DNA from: Gammaproteobacteria bacterium
GTDB lineage: Bacteria; Pseudomonadota; Gammaproteobacteria; Steroidobacterales; Rariloculaceae
Assembly: GCA_016927175.1 (NCBI GenBank)
Contig: JAFGNC010000373.1
Location: 1-33,967 of the forward strand
Reading direction: 5' to 3'
DNA: 33,967 nucleotides
Shown: in pieces, positions 22,056 to 30,597 of the stretch
Layout of the letters: the number at the start of each line of letters is the position of its first letter
How positions within the stretch are numbered: position 1 is the first letter of the stretch
Program-made: the position numbers and the translations under genes
Notes under the pieces: model-generated
Databases searched by the model: none
What the model saw: the letters and a program-made list of their open reading frames with translations, nothing else
What the model was told of the DNA's origin: nothing

Positions 22056-23336
22056 GTGAAGCTCGAGACGCAGTGTCTGCACGCCGGCACGCAGCCGGAC
22101 CCGACGACGAATTCCCGCGCGATTCCGATCCATCGCACGAGCTCGTACGTTTTCGACAGCACGGAGCACGCCGCGAATCTGTTTGGGCTCAAAGAGCTCG
22201 GCAACATCTACACGCGGATCATGAACCCTACGCAGGATGCGCTCGAGCAGCGTATGGCCGCGATGGAAGGGGGCGCGGCCGGTCTCGCCCTCGCATCCGG
22301 CACGGCCGCCGTGTTCAACAGCATCAACAACATCTGCCGCGCCGGCGACGAGATCGTCTCGGCCAATAACCTCTACGGCGGCACTTTCACGATGTTCAAC
22401 GACCTGCTGCCGCAGTTCGGCTACAAGGTCAGCTTCGTCGATCCGAACGAGCCGGAGAATTTCGCCGCGGCGATCACGCCGAGGACGAAGCTCCTGTTCG
22501 TCGAGACGCTGTCGAACCCCGCCTGTGACGTAGCCGATATCGAGGCGATCGCGGAGATCGCGCACTCGCACGGTCTGCCGCTCGTCGTCGACGCCACCTT
22601 CACGACGCCCGTGCTGCAGCGTTCTATCGACTTCGGGGCGGACATCGTCGTCAACTCGCTGACGAAGTGGCTCGGCGGTCACGGCACGGGCATCGGCGGC
22701 ATCGTCGTCGATTCCGGCCGCTTCGACTGGAAGAGCGACAAGTTTCCGCTGATGACGGAGCCCGATTCGAGCTACCACGGCGTGCGCTGGGCCTACGATC
22801 TGCCGGAGCCGCTCGCGCCGGTGGCCTATCTGATCAGGATGCGGGTCATCCCGCTGCGCAACCTCGGCGCCTGCATCAGCCCGGACAACGCGTGGATGTT
22901 CATGCAGGGCATCGAGACGCTGCCGCTGCGGATGGAGAGGCACTGCGACAACGCGCTGAGAGTCGCCGAGTACCTGAAGGATCATCCGCAGGTGGAATGG
23001 ATCCGCTACCCGGGCCTGCCGGGAGATCCGGCCAACCGGCTGAACGAGAAGTATCTGAACGGGATGGGCGGCGCGATGGTCGTGTTCGGCATCAAGGGCG
23101 GAACCGAAGCCGGCAGGAAGTTCATCGAGGGGCTCGAGATGTTCAGTCACCTCGCGAACGTCGGCGACGCCAAGAGCCTCGCGATCCACCCGGCCACGAC
23201 GACGCACTCGCAGCTGTCGCCGGAGCAGCAGCGCGCCGGAGGGATCGCGCCAGAGCTCGTACGCCTTTCGGTCGGAATCGAGCACATCGACGACATCGTG
23301 GCCGACATCGACAAGGGGCTCGCGGCGGCAAAGTAG
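22056..23336 (+). CDS. metY: O-acetylhomoserine sulfhydrylase (Cys/Met metabolism PLP enzyme)
   Basis: This cytoplasmic PLP enzyme makes homocysteine from O-acetylhomoserine and sulfide in methionine synthesis. The 426-residue product shows the characteristic start (ETQCLHAG), YTRIMNPTQDALEQRMAAME, GGTFTMFNDLLP, and the PLP lysine Lys204 in VVNSLTKWLGGHGTG. The terminal THSQLSPEQQRAGGI is also typical of this class. It starts at GTG 22056 with CGGAG about 10 bases upstream. It is followed after 32 bp by metX, whose product makes its substrate, giving the expected metY-metX pair. A cystathionine gamma-synthase activity is possible in this superfamily, but the pairing favours direct sulfhydrylation. 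Confidence 0.95.
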   Translation: MKLETQCLHAGTQPDPTTNSRAIPIHRTSSYVFDSTEHAANLFGLKELGNIYTRIMNPTQDALEQRMAAMEGGAAGLALASGTAAVFNSINNICRAGDEIVSANNLYGGTFTMFNDLLPQFGYKVSFVDPNEPENFAAAITPRTKLLFVETLSNPACDVADIEAIAEIAHSHGLPLVVDATFTTPVLQRSIDFGADIVVNSLTKWLGGHGTGIGGIVVDSGRFDWKSDKFPLMTEPDSSYHGVRWAYDLPEPLAPVAYLIRMRVIPLRNLGACISPDNAWMFMQGIETLPLRMERHCDNALRVAEYLKDHPQVEWIRYPGLPGDPANRLNEKYLNGMGGAMVVFGIKGGTEAGRKFIEGLEMFSHLANVGDAKSLAIHPATTTHSQLSPEQQRAGGIAPELVRLSVGIEHIDDIVADIDKGLAAAK

Positions 23337-23368
23337 CGCCGGCCCCGTTGACCGGAGCCGATCCGGGC

Positions 23369-24415
23369 GTGACGAAAGCAATCGAAACCTTTGCGAGCTT
23401 CCTGCTCGAGAGCGGCCGGGAGCTGACGGGCATTCCGGTCGCATATCGCGCGTGGGGGCGGCTGAACGCCGCTGCGGACAATGCGGTCGTCGTCTGCCAT
23501 GCGCTGACCGGCAACGTCGACGTGGACGACTGGTGGGCGGGGCTGCTCGGCCCGGGGCGCGCGCTGGATACGGACAGGTACTTCGTCGTCTGCGCCAACG
23601 TGCTCGGCTCGCCTTACGGCACGGCCTCGCCGCTGAGCGAGGATCCCGCGACGGGGCGTGCGTACGGCGCGGACTTTCCGGTCGCGACCGTGCGCGATTC
23701 CGTGGCGCTGCACAGGCGGCTGCTGGAGCGGCTCGGCGTGCGGCAGGTCGCATTCACGATAGGCGGGTCGATGGGCGGCATGCAGGCGCTCGAGTGGGCA
23801 TTCGAGGGCGACTTCGTCCGGGCGATCGTGCCGATCGGCGTCGGCGGGCGCCACTCGGCATGGTGCATCGCATGGAGCGAGGCGCAGCGGCATGCGATCT
23901 ATTCGGATCCGGCCTGGCGAGGCGGGCGCTACGTGCCGGGGCAGGGGCCGGACGCCGGTCTCGCGACGGCGCGTATGATGGCGATGGTTTCGTACCGGTC
24001 GTATGCGTCGTTCGAGGCGCGCTTCGGCCGGTCGGCGGCGGAGGGCGAAGACGGCCCGGCAGGCTTTGCGATCGAGTCCTACCTGCGGCACCAAGGCGAG
24101 AAGCTCGTCGAGCGTTTCGATGCGAACTGCTACGTTCGGCTGACGCAGAAAATGGACACCCACGACGTGTCGCGGGGCCGGGGCGGCTACCATGACGTGC
24201 TCGGCCGCATCGAGCAGCCGGCGCTTATCGTCGGCATCGACACGGATGTGCTGTATCCGCTTGCGGAGCAGCGCGAGCTGGCGCAACGCCTTCCCCGGGC
24301 GCAGCTGGCCGTGCTCGAGGCGGAGCACGGGCACGACTCCTTCCTGATCGAGCTCGATCAGCTGAACGACATCGTCGCGAGCTGGCGGCGCGGCGTCGTC
24401 GACCGCGACCGCTGA
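23369..24415 (+). CDS. metX: Homoserine O-acyltransferase (acetyltransferase type)
   Basis: This alpha/beta-hydrolase-fold enzyme acylates homoserine, the first committed step of methionine synthesis. The 348-residue product has VVCHALTGN, NVLGSPYGTASPLS, the nucleophile Ser134 in GGSMGGMQALEW, the Asp in IVGIDTDVLYPL and the terminal His in GHDSF. GTG 23369 is chosen because GGAG lies about 10 bases upstream and the protein then begins at the expected hydrophobic strand; the frame is open through metY. Enzymes of this family can use acetyl- or succinyl-CoA and sequence alone is not decisive, but the adjoining metY fits the acetyl form. The 204 bp after it, before the exporter gene, show no gene or clear signal. 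Confidence 0.94.
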   Translation: MTKAIETFASFLLESGRELTGIPVAYRAWGRLNAAADNAVVVCHALTGNVDVDDWWAGLLGPGRALDTDRYFVVCANVLGSPYGTASPLSEDPATGRAYGADFPVATVRDSVALHRRLLERLGVRQVAFTIGGSMGGMQALEWAFEGDFVRAIVPIGVGGRHSAWCIAWSEAQRHAIYSDPAWRGGRYVPGQGPDAGLATARMMAMVSYRSYASFEARFGRSAAEGEDGPAGFAIESYLRHQGEKLVERFDANCYVRLTQKMDTHDVSRGRGGYHDVLGRIEQPALIVGIDTDVLYPLAEQRELAQRLPRAQLAVLEAEHGHDSFLIELDQLNDIVASWRRGVVDRDR

Positions 24416-24619
24416 CGACGATGTCCGCGTCGGCGGCGGGCGGAGCGCGGCGGCGACCCCTGGCGGCAGCCCGCGTCTCCGCCGGGTGGACCCGTCCCGG
24501 TTTCGGCGTCAGAATCGCGGGCTTCGTTCGCCTCCTCGAAGGGATCATTCGGACATGCCGTACGGCAGCGTTGTCATGACCGGCGCGCACGCGCGTCCGT
24601 TCGTCGCAGAGCTCGAACG

Positions 24620-25840
24620 GTGAATCCGCCGCGCAATTTCATTCTGTTCGTCGGCGCGCTGATCGCGCTCGGCCCGCTGAGCCTCGACGCCTACCTGCCG
24701 GCCATGCCGCAGATGGCGGAGGCGTTCGGCGTCGGTATCGTGAAGCTGAACAACACGATCAGCACGTACCTGATCGGCTTCGGGTTCGGGCAGTTCTTCG
24801 GCGGCGCGTTCTCCGACCAGGTCGGACGCAAGCGCATCGGGCTGATCGGGCTCGCCGTGTTCTGCGCTGCGTCACTGGCGATCATGCTCGCCGACACGAT
24901 CGGGCAGGTGCAGGCACTGCGTCTCGTGCAGGCAGTCGGCGGCGGCTTCTCGACCGTGATCTGCATGGCCGCGGTGCGGGACGTGTATCCGGTCGAGGAG
25001 CTCGGGCGCAAGTTCGCTACGGTCACGATGATCATGCTGCTCGCGCCGCTGGTCGCGCCCGGCATCGGCGCGTTTCTGCTCGGCTTCGGCTGGCAGGCGA
25101 TCTTTGCAGCGAAGGCGGCCTACGCGGCAGTGCTGCTGCTCGTCTATCTGCTCGCGGTGCCGGAGACGCATCCCGGGGAGTGGCGGAAGCTGTCCGTCGC
25201 GTCGACGATCCGGCAATGTGCCGAGGTCGTCACGCGGCGCGTCGACGGCCGCCGGCTGCCGATCCGCTACGCCGTCGCGATGGCGCTGTCGGCCAGCGTG
25301 TTCATGACGTTCCTGACCAATTCCTCCTTCCTCTACATCGAGTACTTCGGCGTGGCGCCGACGGCGTTCCCGGTGTTCTTCGGCTTCAACGTGATCGGCA
25401 TGATGTCGGCGAACTTCTTGAGCATGAAGCGCCTCGACTCCGACAACGCCGGCAAGTATTTCCGTCGCGGGCTTCTCGTGCAGGCGGCCGGAGCCGTCTA
25501 CCTGTTGCTGATCGTCGCGGCGGGGCTCGACTCCCTGTGGACCGTCGTTCCGGCGATCGTGCTCGTCGTGTCGACGATGGGCGTCGTGGGGCCCGCCGGT
25601 TCCGCCCGTTACATGAGCTTCTTCCACAAGCTGTCCGGCAGCGCGTCGTCCACGTATACCACGATGATGTTCTCCGGCGGCGCGGCGCTCGGTGCGCTGA
25701 CGGGGGTGTTTTTCGACGGCAGTCTCCTGCCGATAGTGGCCGTCATGGTCGCGGCGAGTCTCGCCGCGAATGCGATCGGGGCCTCGCTGCCCCGCGACGC
25801 GGAAGTGCCGGCGCCGGTTCGTGAGCGCAGCGCCGCCTGA
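24620..25840 (+). CDS. Bcr/CflA-family major facilitator efflux transporter
   Basis: The 406-residue protein has about twelve hydrophobic helices and the Bcr/CflA subgroup start ALGPLSLDAYLPAMPQMA in helix 1. It also has the loop 2-3 motif GAFSDQVGRKRIGLIGL and helix 4 RLVQAVGGGFSTVICMAAVRD. Members are proton-driven inner-membrane exporters of small hydrophobic compounds such as bicyclomycin, chloramphenicol or sulfonamides; some export cysteine. It starts at GTG 24620 with a modest GAG upstream. It is 101 bp upstream of the LigJ-type gene and could export aromatic intermediates, but nothing in the sequence fixes the substrate. Confidence 0.92.
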   Translation: MNPPRNFILFVGALIALGPLSLDAYLPAMPQMAEAFGVGIVKLNNTISTYLIGFGFGQFFGGAFSDQVGRKRIGLIGLAVFCAASLAIMLADTIGQVQALRLVQAVGGGFSTVICMAAVRDVYPVEELGRKFATVTMIMLLAPLVAPGIGAFLLGFGWQAIFAAKAAYAAVLLLVYLLAVPETHPGEWRKLSVASTIRQCAEVVTRRVDGRRLPIRYAVAMALSASVFMTFLTNSSFLYIEYFGVAPTAFPVFFGFNVIGMMSANFLSMKRLDSDNAGKYFRRGLLVQAAGAVYLLLIVAAGLDSLWTVVPAIVLVVSTMGVVGPAGSARYMSFFHKLSGSASSTYTTMMFSGGAALGALTGVFFDGSLLPIVAVMVAASLAANAIGASLPRDAEVPAPVRERSAA

Positions 25841-25941
25841 CGGCGCTTGGGGGCGGCCTATGGTGCTAGACTGCCCCGGACCGGCAGGAAAGGGGCGAAA
25901 CGGCCCCGAGTTTCGCTCGACCAGCGGGAGTTGTATTCGAC

Positions 25942-26967
25942 ATGATCATCGACTGTCACGGGCATTACACGACCGGCCCCAAGGAGCTCGGCGAGTACCG
26001 CGACAAGCAGAAGGCGGCGCTGAAGAAGGATCCGAACCACCAGGCCGTCAAAGGCACGCTGAACATCTCCGACGATCAGCTGCGGGAAAGCGTCGAAGGC
26101 GCGCAGCTCAAGCTGCAGCGCGAACGCGGCACGGACGTCACGATCTTCTCTCCGCGGGCGAGCTGGATGGGGCACCACATCGGCAACGAGTCTACGAGCC
26201 GCGCCTGGACCGAGCACTGCAACGATCTGATCTACCGGCTGACGCAGCTCTATCCGCGCAACTTCGTCGGCGCGGCGCAGCTGCCGCAATCGCCGGGCGC
26301 GCCGATCGACGGTTCCGTCCGGGAGCTCGAGCGCTGTGTGCTCGAGCTCGGCTTCGTCGGCTGCAACCTGAACCCGGATCCGACCGGCGGCTTCTTCACC
26401 GGTCCCGAGCTCGGTGACCGCTACTGGTACCCGCTGTACGAGAAGATGTGCGAGCTCGAAGTCCCGGCGATGATCCATGTCAGCGGCGCCTGCAATACGC
26501 CGTACTTCCAGACCACGGGCTCCTATTACCTCAGCGCCGACACCGTCGCCTTCATGCAGATGATGACATCCGACATCTTCGAGGATTTCCCGGATCTGAA
26601 ATTCATCATTCCGCACGGCGGCGGCGCCGTGCCGTATCACTGGGGGCGCTTCCGCGGCCTCGCCGACATGCTGAAGCGGCCGCCGCTGGACGAGTCCGTG
26701 CTGAACAACGTCTATTTCGACACGTGCGTCTACCACCAGCCCGGAATCGACCTGCTGCTGAAGGTCATCCCGATCGAGAACATTCTGTTCGCGTCCGAGA
26801 TGGTCGGCGCCGTGCGCGGAATCGACCCGGAGACCGGCCACTATTTCGACGACACGAAGCGCTACATCGACGGCAGCGAGGCGCTGACCGAGGCCGAGCG
26901 CCAGCAGATTTTCGAAGGCAACATCCGGCGCGTATTCAAACGTTTTCCGGCCGATCTCCGAAGCTGA
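25942..26967 (+). CDS. ligJ: 4-oxalomesaconate hydratase, LigJ type (amidohydrolase superfamily)
   Basis: LigJ hydrates 4-oxalomesaconate to 4-carboxy-4-hydroxy-2-oxoadipate in the protocatechuate 4,5-cleavage (and gallate) pathway. The 341-residue product aligns over its length with what I recall of Sphingobium SYK-6 LigJ: IIDCHGHYT, MIHVSGACN, FIIPHGGGAVPYHWGRFRGL, YFDTCVYHQPGI and the GAVRGIDPETGHYFDDTKRY tail. Candidate metal or acid-base residues are His6, His8, His179, His225 and Glu286. A TAGACT box at 25867-25872 may be the -10, and GGGAG precedes the ATG. The rest of the pathway (LigAB, LigC, LigI, LigK) is not in the window. The protocatechuate could come from PobA about 20 kb away. 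The N-acetyltransferase gene follows after 41 bp. Confidence 0.92.
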   Translation: MIIDCHGHYTTGPKELGEYRDKQKAALKKDPNHQAVKGTLNISDDQLRESVEGAQLKLQRERGTDVTIFSPRASWMGHHIGNESTSRAWTEHCNDLIYRLTQLYPRNFVGAAQLPQSPGAPIDGSVRELERCVLELGFVGCNLNPDPTGGFFTGPELGDRYWYPLYEKMCELEVPAMIHVSGACNTPYFQTTGSYYLSADTVAFMQMMTSDIFEDFPDLKFIIPHGGGAVPYHWGRFRGLADMLKRPPLDESVLNNVYFDTCVYHQPGIDLLLKVIPIENILFASEMVGAVRGIDPETGHYFDDTKRYIDGSEALTEAERQQIFEGNIRRVFKRFPADLRS

Positions 26968-27008
26968 CGGGGAGCGGGGCGTTGGCGCGCGCGGTCGAGG
27001 AACGTCCC

Positions 27009-27839
27009 ATGGCGGGCGTGGACGTCGACGCCTATTTCCGCAGGATCGGTCACGACGCGAGCGGCGCGCCGACGCTCGCGACGCTGCGCGCGCTGCACCG
27101 GCACCATCCGCTCGCTATCCCTTTCGAGAACCTGACGACTCTGATCGGTCAGACGCCGCCGCTCGACGCGGCGTCGCTGCAGCACAAGATGGTGACGACC
27201 GGCCGCGGCGGGTACTGCTTCGAGCAGAACCACCTGTTCAGCGCGGTGCTGCGCACGCTCGGCTACAAGGTCACGGGGCTCGCCGCACGAGTGCTGTGGG
27301 AACGCGCCGACGACGCGCTGACGCCCCGCACGCACATGCTGCTGGCCGTGCGAATCTCGGGCCGGACCTATATCAGCGACGTCGGTTTCGGCGGTCTCAC
27401 GCTGACGGCACCGCTGCTGCTCGAGCCGGGCATCGAGCAGACGACGCCGCACGAGACTTTCCGCCTGATGTCGGCGAACAGAGGCTTCGTGCTGCAGGCC
27501 AGGCTCGGCGACGAATGGCGGTCGCTTTACTGGTTCGATCTGCAGGAGCACCACGAGATCGACTTCGAAGTCCTGAACCATTTCGTCGCGACCTACCCCG
27601 GCTCGCCGTTTCCGTCACAGCTCTATGCGGCAAGAACGTTGCCGGACCGCCGGCTCGGTCTGAGAAACGAGCGCTTTTCCGTGTACGGGCTCGATGGCAG
27701 CGTCGAGCGCACCGTCCTCGCCGACGTGCCGGCCGTGCGCAGCGTGCTGATGGAGCACTTCGGTCTCGCGCTGCCGGCGGACGACCGGCTGGACGCCGCG
27801 CTCGCGCGGGCAATCTCGGCCGCAGCGCGGACCCCTTAG
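27009..27839 (+). CDS. nat: Arylamine N-acetyltransferase
   Basis: The 276-residue protein transfers acetyl from acetyl-CoA to aromatic amines or hydrazines. The NAT catalytic triad is intact: Cys70 in GRGGYCFEQN, His109 in TPRTHMLL and Asp124 in YISDVGFGG, positions almost identical to characterised bacterial NATs. The length is typical. The ATG at 27009 is chosen for the GAGGA seven bases upstream; a TTG at 26982 is a weaker option. It is 41 bp after ligJ and probably co-transcribed. A NAT within an aromatic catabolic unit suggests protection against anilines or use of an amino-aromatic substrate (inference). Confidence 0.95.
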   Translation: MAGVDVDAYFRRIGHDASGAPTLATLRALHRHHPLAIPFENLTTLIGQTPPLDAASLQHKMVTTGRGGYCFEQNHLFSAVLRTLGYKVTGLAARVLWERADDALTPRTHMLLAVRISGRTYISDVGFGGLTLTAPLLLEPGIEQTTPHETFRLMSANRGFVLQARLGDEWRSLYWFDLQEHHEIDFEVLNHFVATYPGSPFPSQLYAARTLPDRRLGLRNERFSVYGLDGSVERTVLADVPAVRSVLMEHFGLALPADDRLDAALARAISAAARTP

Positions 27840-27891
27840 GAAGCGCATCACGCCAACGCCGCGCAGCCCCCGCGGTAGGCGGCCGATCGTT

Positions 27892-28815
27892 TCAGCCCTC
27901 CCGGATTCCCCGCGCCGCCTGGCGAACCAGCGCCCGCAGCCAGCGATGCAGCGGATCGTTGGTTCGGCGGTCGTGCCACATCTGCACGTAGTCGAAGCGG
28001 CCGATGTCGAGCTCGGGCGGCGGCTCGCAGATCGCGAGCTTCAGGGAGGACGCGTACAGCTGCGCGAGCCGCTCCGGCACGGGCACGATCATGTTGCTCG
28101 ATTGCGCGAAGAACGGCGCCGCGAGGAAGCGCGGCACGCGCAGCGCGATCTGACGTGACTTGCCGAGGCGCTTCAGCTCACGGTCGATGCCGTGCAGCCG
28201 CGAGTGCAGCACGTCCACGAGCACGTGCGGCCATGCGATGAAATCCTCGACGGTCAGCGTGCCGCCGCCGGCGACGGGGTGGTCGGGCCGCGTCATGACG
28301 ACGAAGCGCTCCGTGAAAAGCGTCTCTGTCCGCATGTCGCGGTACGTCTCTTGGCCCGTCAGGGCCAGGTCGAGAAACCCCGTTTTCAGATGCTCGTAAG
28401 CGTCTTCCCCGATGTCCGTGTAGGCGATCGACAGCTGCGGCGCCGCTTCCGACAGCGCCGCCAGCACGTGCGGCAGCAGCACCGACAGGCCGTAGTCCGT
28501 CGTCGCGATGCGCAGCGTGCCGCGCGCGCCGGCAGGGTCGAACTCTGCCGGTCCCACCATCTGCTCGATGGAAGCGAGAATCTGTCGCAACGGCCCCTGC
28601 AGCTCGAGCGCGCGCGGCGTCGGCGTCATGCTCTGGCCGCGGCGCACGAGCAGCGGGTCGTCGAAATGCTCCCGCAGCCTCTGCAGCGCGTGGCTGACGG
28701 CGGACTGCGTCAGCGCGAGGCGTCTCGCGGCGCGGCTGACCTGGCCTTCCTCGAGCAGCACGTGGAGCGTCAGGAGCAGGTTCAGGTCCAGTCGACGTAA
28801 ATGAACGGCACTCAT
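27892..28815 (-). CDS. LysR-family transcriptional regulator
   Basis: The 307-residue protein has the N-terminal winged helix-turn-helix of LysR regulators (LDLNLLLTLHVLLEEGQVSR, then AARRLALTQSAVSHALQRLR) and a C-terminal periplasmic-binding-protein-like effector domain starting near residue 98. The L-D-L-N-L-L start and the overall pattern resemble the NodD/PcpR/LinR branch, which often controls aromatic or chlorinated phenol catabolism. It is divergent from a phenol-hydroxylase-type flavoprotein across 80 bp, the classical arrangement for a LysR activator and its target. No Shine-Dalgarno sequence precedes the ATG; a candidate -10 places the transcript start within a base or two of it. Confidence 0.94.
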   Translation of the reverse strand: MSAVHLRRLDLNLLLTLHVLLEEGQVSRAARRLALTQSAVSHALQRLREHFDDPLLVRRGQSMTPTPRALELQGPLRQILASIEQMVGPAEFDPAGARGTLRIATTDYGLSVLLPHVLAALSEAAPQLSIAYTDIGEDAYEHLKTGFLDLALTGQETYRDMRTETLFTERFVVMTRPDHPVAGGGTLTVEDFIAWPHVLVDVLHSRLHGIDRELKRLGKSRQIALRVPRFLAAPFFAQSSNMIVPVPERLAQLYASSLKLAICEPPPELDIGRFDYVQMWHDRRTNDPLHRWLRALVRQAARGIREG

Positions 28816-28822
28816 AGAGACT

Positions 28823-28866
28823 ATGATAGATATGCATTAGGTTATTGGCTATCGGCCTTCTATCAT
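28823..28866. promoter_or_regulatory. Symmetric divergent promoter/operator between lysR and the flavin monooxygenase
   Basis: An 8-bp inverted pair, ATGATAGA (28823-28830) and TCTATCAT (28859-28866), places TATCAT -10 boxes facing outward on both strands. On the minus strand TAGCCA (28851-28846) lies 17 nt before TATCAT. On the plus strand no good -35 is seen, as expected for a LysR-activated promoter. Between them, T-AGATATGCATT-A (28827-28839) fits the T-N11-A LysR box. Confidence 0.5.
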
Positions 28867-28895
28867 TTCCCGCACCAACTCGGGGGGAGCAGTCG

Positions 28896-30464
28896 ATGAA
28901 GACCAGTGAAGTGCCGGTTTTGGTGGTCGGGGCAGGTGCGGCGGGTACGATGCTGACGCTCGAGCTGGCGCGCCGCGGTATCGAAGCGCGGACGGTCGAT
29001 CGCCTGCCGGGCCCCGCGACGACTTCGCGCGCGATCACGGTGCATTCGCGCACGGCGGAGATCCTCGAGCGGATCGATCCGGAGCTGGTCGGGCGTTTTC
29101 TCGAGCGGGCGATCCACAACAAGGGCTACGTGCTGCACTTCGTGGACGCCGAGGGCCGGCGCAGCGTCGTGCGGCCCGGCATCGACTTCACGACGACGGA
29201 CTCGAGCTACCCGTACATCCTGATCCACCGCCAGGACGAGACCGAAAACTTCATCCGCGATTACACCCGCGAGCGCTTCGGCCGTGAGCCGGAGTGGAGC
29301 ACGCGCTGCATCGACGTGCGCCAGGGCGACGACGGCGTCGTCGCGACGCTCGTGCACACGGACCGCGGCGACGAGCGCGAGACCGTTCGCTGCAGGTATC
29401 TGGTCGCGTGCGACGGGATCAACTCCGCCGTGCGCGAGACGCTGAAGCTCGAGCAGGATCAGAGTGACTACAAGGGCACGGTGCTGCAGAACCTCGACGC
29501 GTACCTGCACGGCTTCCCCGACGCCGAAGATTACGTTCACTACTGCGCGGGCACGGATCACTTCATCATGGTCGTGAAGCTGCCCGGCGGCTTCTTCAGG
29601 CTGCTGCTCAGCGACCGCGGTGAAGCGGCCGACCCGAACGTCCCGACGCGCGTCGCCTTCATGAATCTCGTCGACAGGCATTTCGACGGCGTCACGCTCG
29701 GGGATACCGTGTGGCACTCGAAGTGGGAGAGCTGGGTGCGGCTCGCGCACACCTACCGGCAGGGCAACGTGTTTCTGGCGGGCGATTCCGCGCACGTGCA
29801 CTCGACGACCGGCGGCCAGGGCATGAACTGCTGTATGCAGGACGCATACAACCTCGGCTGGAAGCTCGCGATGGTGCTCGAAGGCACGGCGCGACCGGAG
29901 CTGCTCGACACTTACGAGCAGGAACGGCGGCCCATAGCGGAGCAGGTGATCTGGGCCGCGTCGTCTCTGCACGAGATATTCATGGGGCACGGCAAGGACA
30001 TCGCCGAGCGCGCGACGAGGATGAAAGACAAGGCCTTCGTCGATGCGGTCGTCGGCCGCTGCTCGGGCATCTCCTACACGTACCGTGACTACGTCGAGCA
30101 GCCGGTCGCTCTGTCGCCCGTGCCGGGTCCCGCGATCGGCGACCGCGCGCCGGACGCGGACCTCGCCGGCGGCGGCACTCTTTACGGCCTCACGCGCCAC
30201 ACCGGCTTCACGCTGCTCGGCCTGCCGGGCCGCGGCGGCGCGCGGCCGGACGTCGAGGGCGTGCTGTCGCCGTTCCGCGAGCGCTACGGGCGAGTGCTGG
30301 AGGCCCACGCGCTCGACGCGTCGCCGAGCGTCGCCGCCGCGTACGGCAACGGGGGGCCAGCGCGGCTGTACCTGATCAGGCCGGACGGCTACATCGGTTA
30401 CCGCTGCGCGGTAGACGACGCAGAGCGCCTGGAAGAGCATCTGACCTCATCGCTAACGCTCTGA
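28896..30464 (+). CDS. FAD-dependent phenolic monooxygenase (PcpB/MhpA/phenol 2-monooxygenase type)
   Basis: The 522-residue class A flavoprotein monooxygenase has the GAGAAG Rossmann motif at 12-17, the DG motif in LVACDGINSAVRETL and the GD motif in FLAGDSAHVHSTTGGQGMNC, followed by MQDAYNLGWKLA. It ends in a thioredoxin-like C-terminal domain (about 420-522), as in phenol hydroxylase, MhpA and PcpB. Such enzymes use NAD(P)H and O2 to hydroxylate a phenol, often ortho or para, sometimes displacing a halogen or nitro group. The substrate is not readable by eye. The ATG at 28896 has a GGGGGAG site. It is divergent from the LysR gene, which is its likely activator. A hydroquinone product could be used by the dioxygenase at 6943-8468 (inference). 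Confidence 0.9.
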   Translation: MKTSEVPVLVVGAGAAGTMLTLELARRGIEARTVDRLPGPATTSRAITVHSRTAEILERIDPELVGRFLERAIHNKGYVLHFVDAEGRRSVVRPGIDFTTTDSSYPYILIHRQDETENFIRDYTRERFGREPEWSTRCIDVRQGDDGVVATLVHTDRGDERETVRCRYLVACDGINSAVRETLKLEQDQSDYKGTVLQNLDAYLHGFPDAEDYVHYCAGTDHFIMVVKLPGGFFRLLLSDRGEAADPNVPTRVAFMNLVDRHFDGVTLGDTVWHSKWESWVRLAHTYRQGNVFLAGDSAHVHSTTGGQGMNCCMQDAYNLGWKLAMVLEGTARPELLDTYEQERRPIAEQVIWAASSLHEIFMGHGKDIAERATRMKDKAFVDAVVGRCSGISYTYRDYVEQPVALSPVPGPAIGDRAPDADLAGGGTLYGLTRHTGFTLLGLPGRGGARPDVEGVLSPFRERYGRVLEAHALDASPSVAAAYGNGGPARLYLIRPDGYIGYRCAVDDAERLEEHLTSSLTL

Positions 30465-30517
30465 TGCGCAGGGCGTTTTCGGTTGCCCCCGAGCTTCCGA
30501 TCCGAGCGCTTTCCCAT

Positions 30518-30559
30518 TTGATTTGTCGCGGGTCGCGAACTACAGTGTCGCGACCCGCG
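30518..30559 (+). promoter_or_regulatory. Promoter with -10 box inside a perfect 12-bp inverted repeat
   Basis: CGCGGGTCGCGA (30527-30538) and TCGCGACCCGCG (30548-30559) are perfect inverted arms around a 9-nt centre. That centre holds TACAGT (30541-30546), which is exactly 17 nt after TTGATT (30518-30523). The arms therefore flank the -10 box, the arrangement of a repressor operator. The predicted start is near 30553, 45 nt before the cytochrome gene ATG (30598). The same sequence could also fold as a strong hairpin ending the upstream flavoprotein transcript. Confidence 0.52.
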
Positions 30560-30597
30560 GCCGGGCGCGGGAGCGCATTCGGGAAGGTAGCTGGCAC

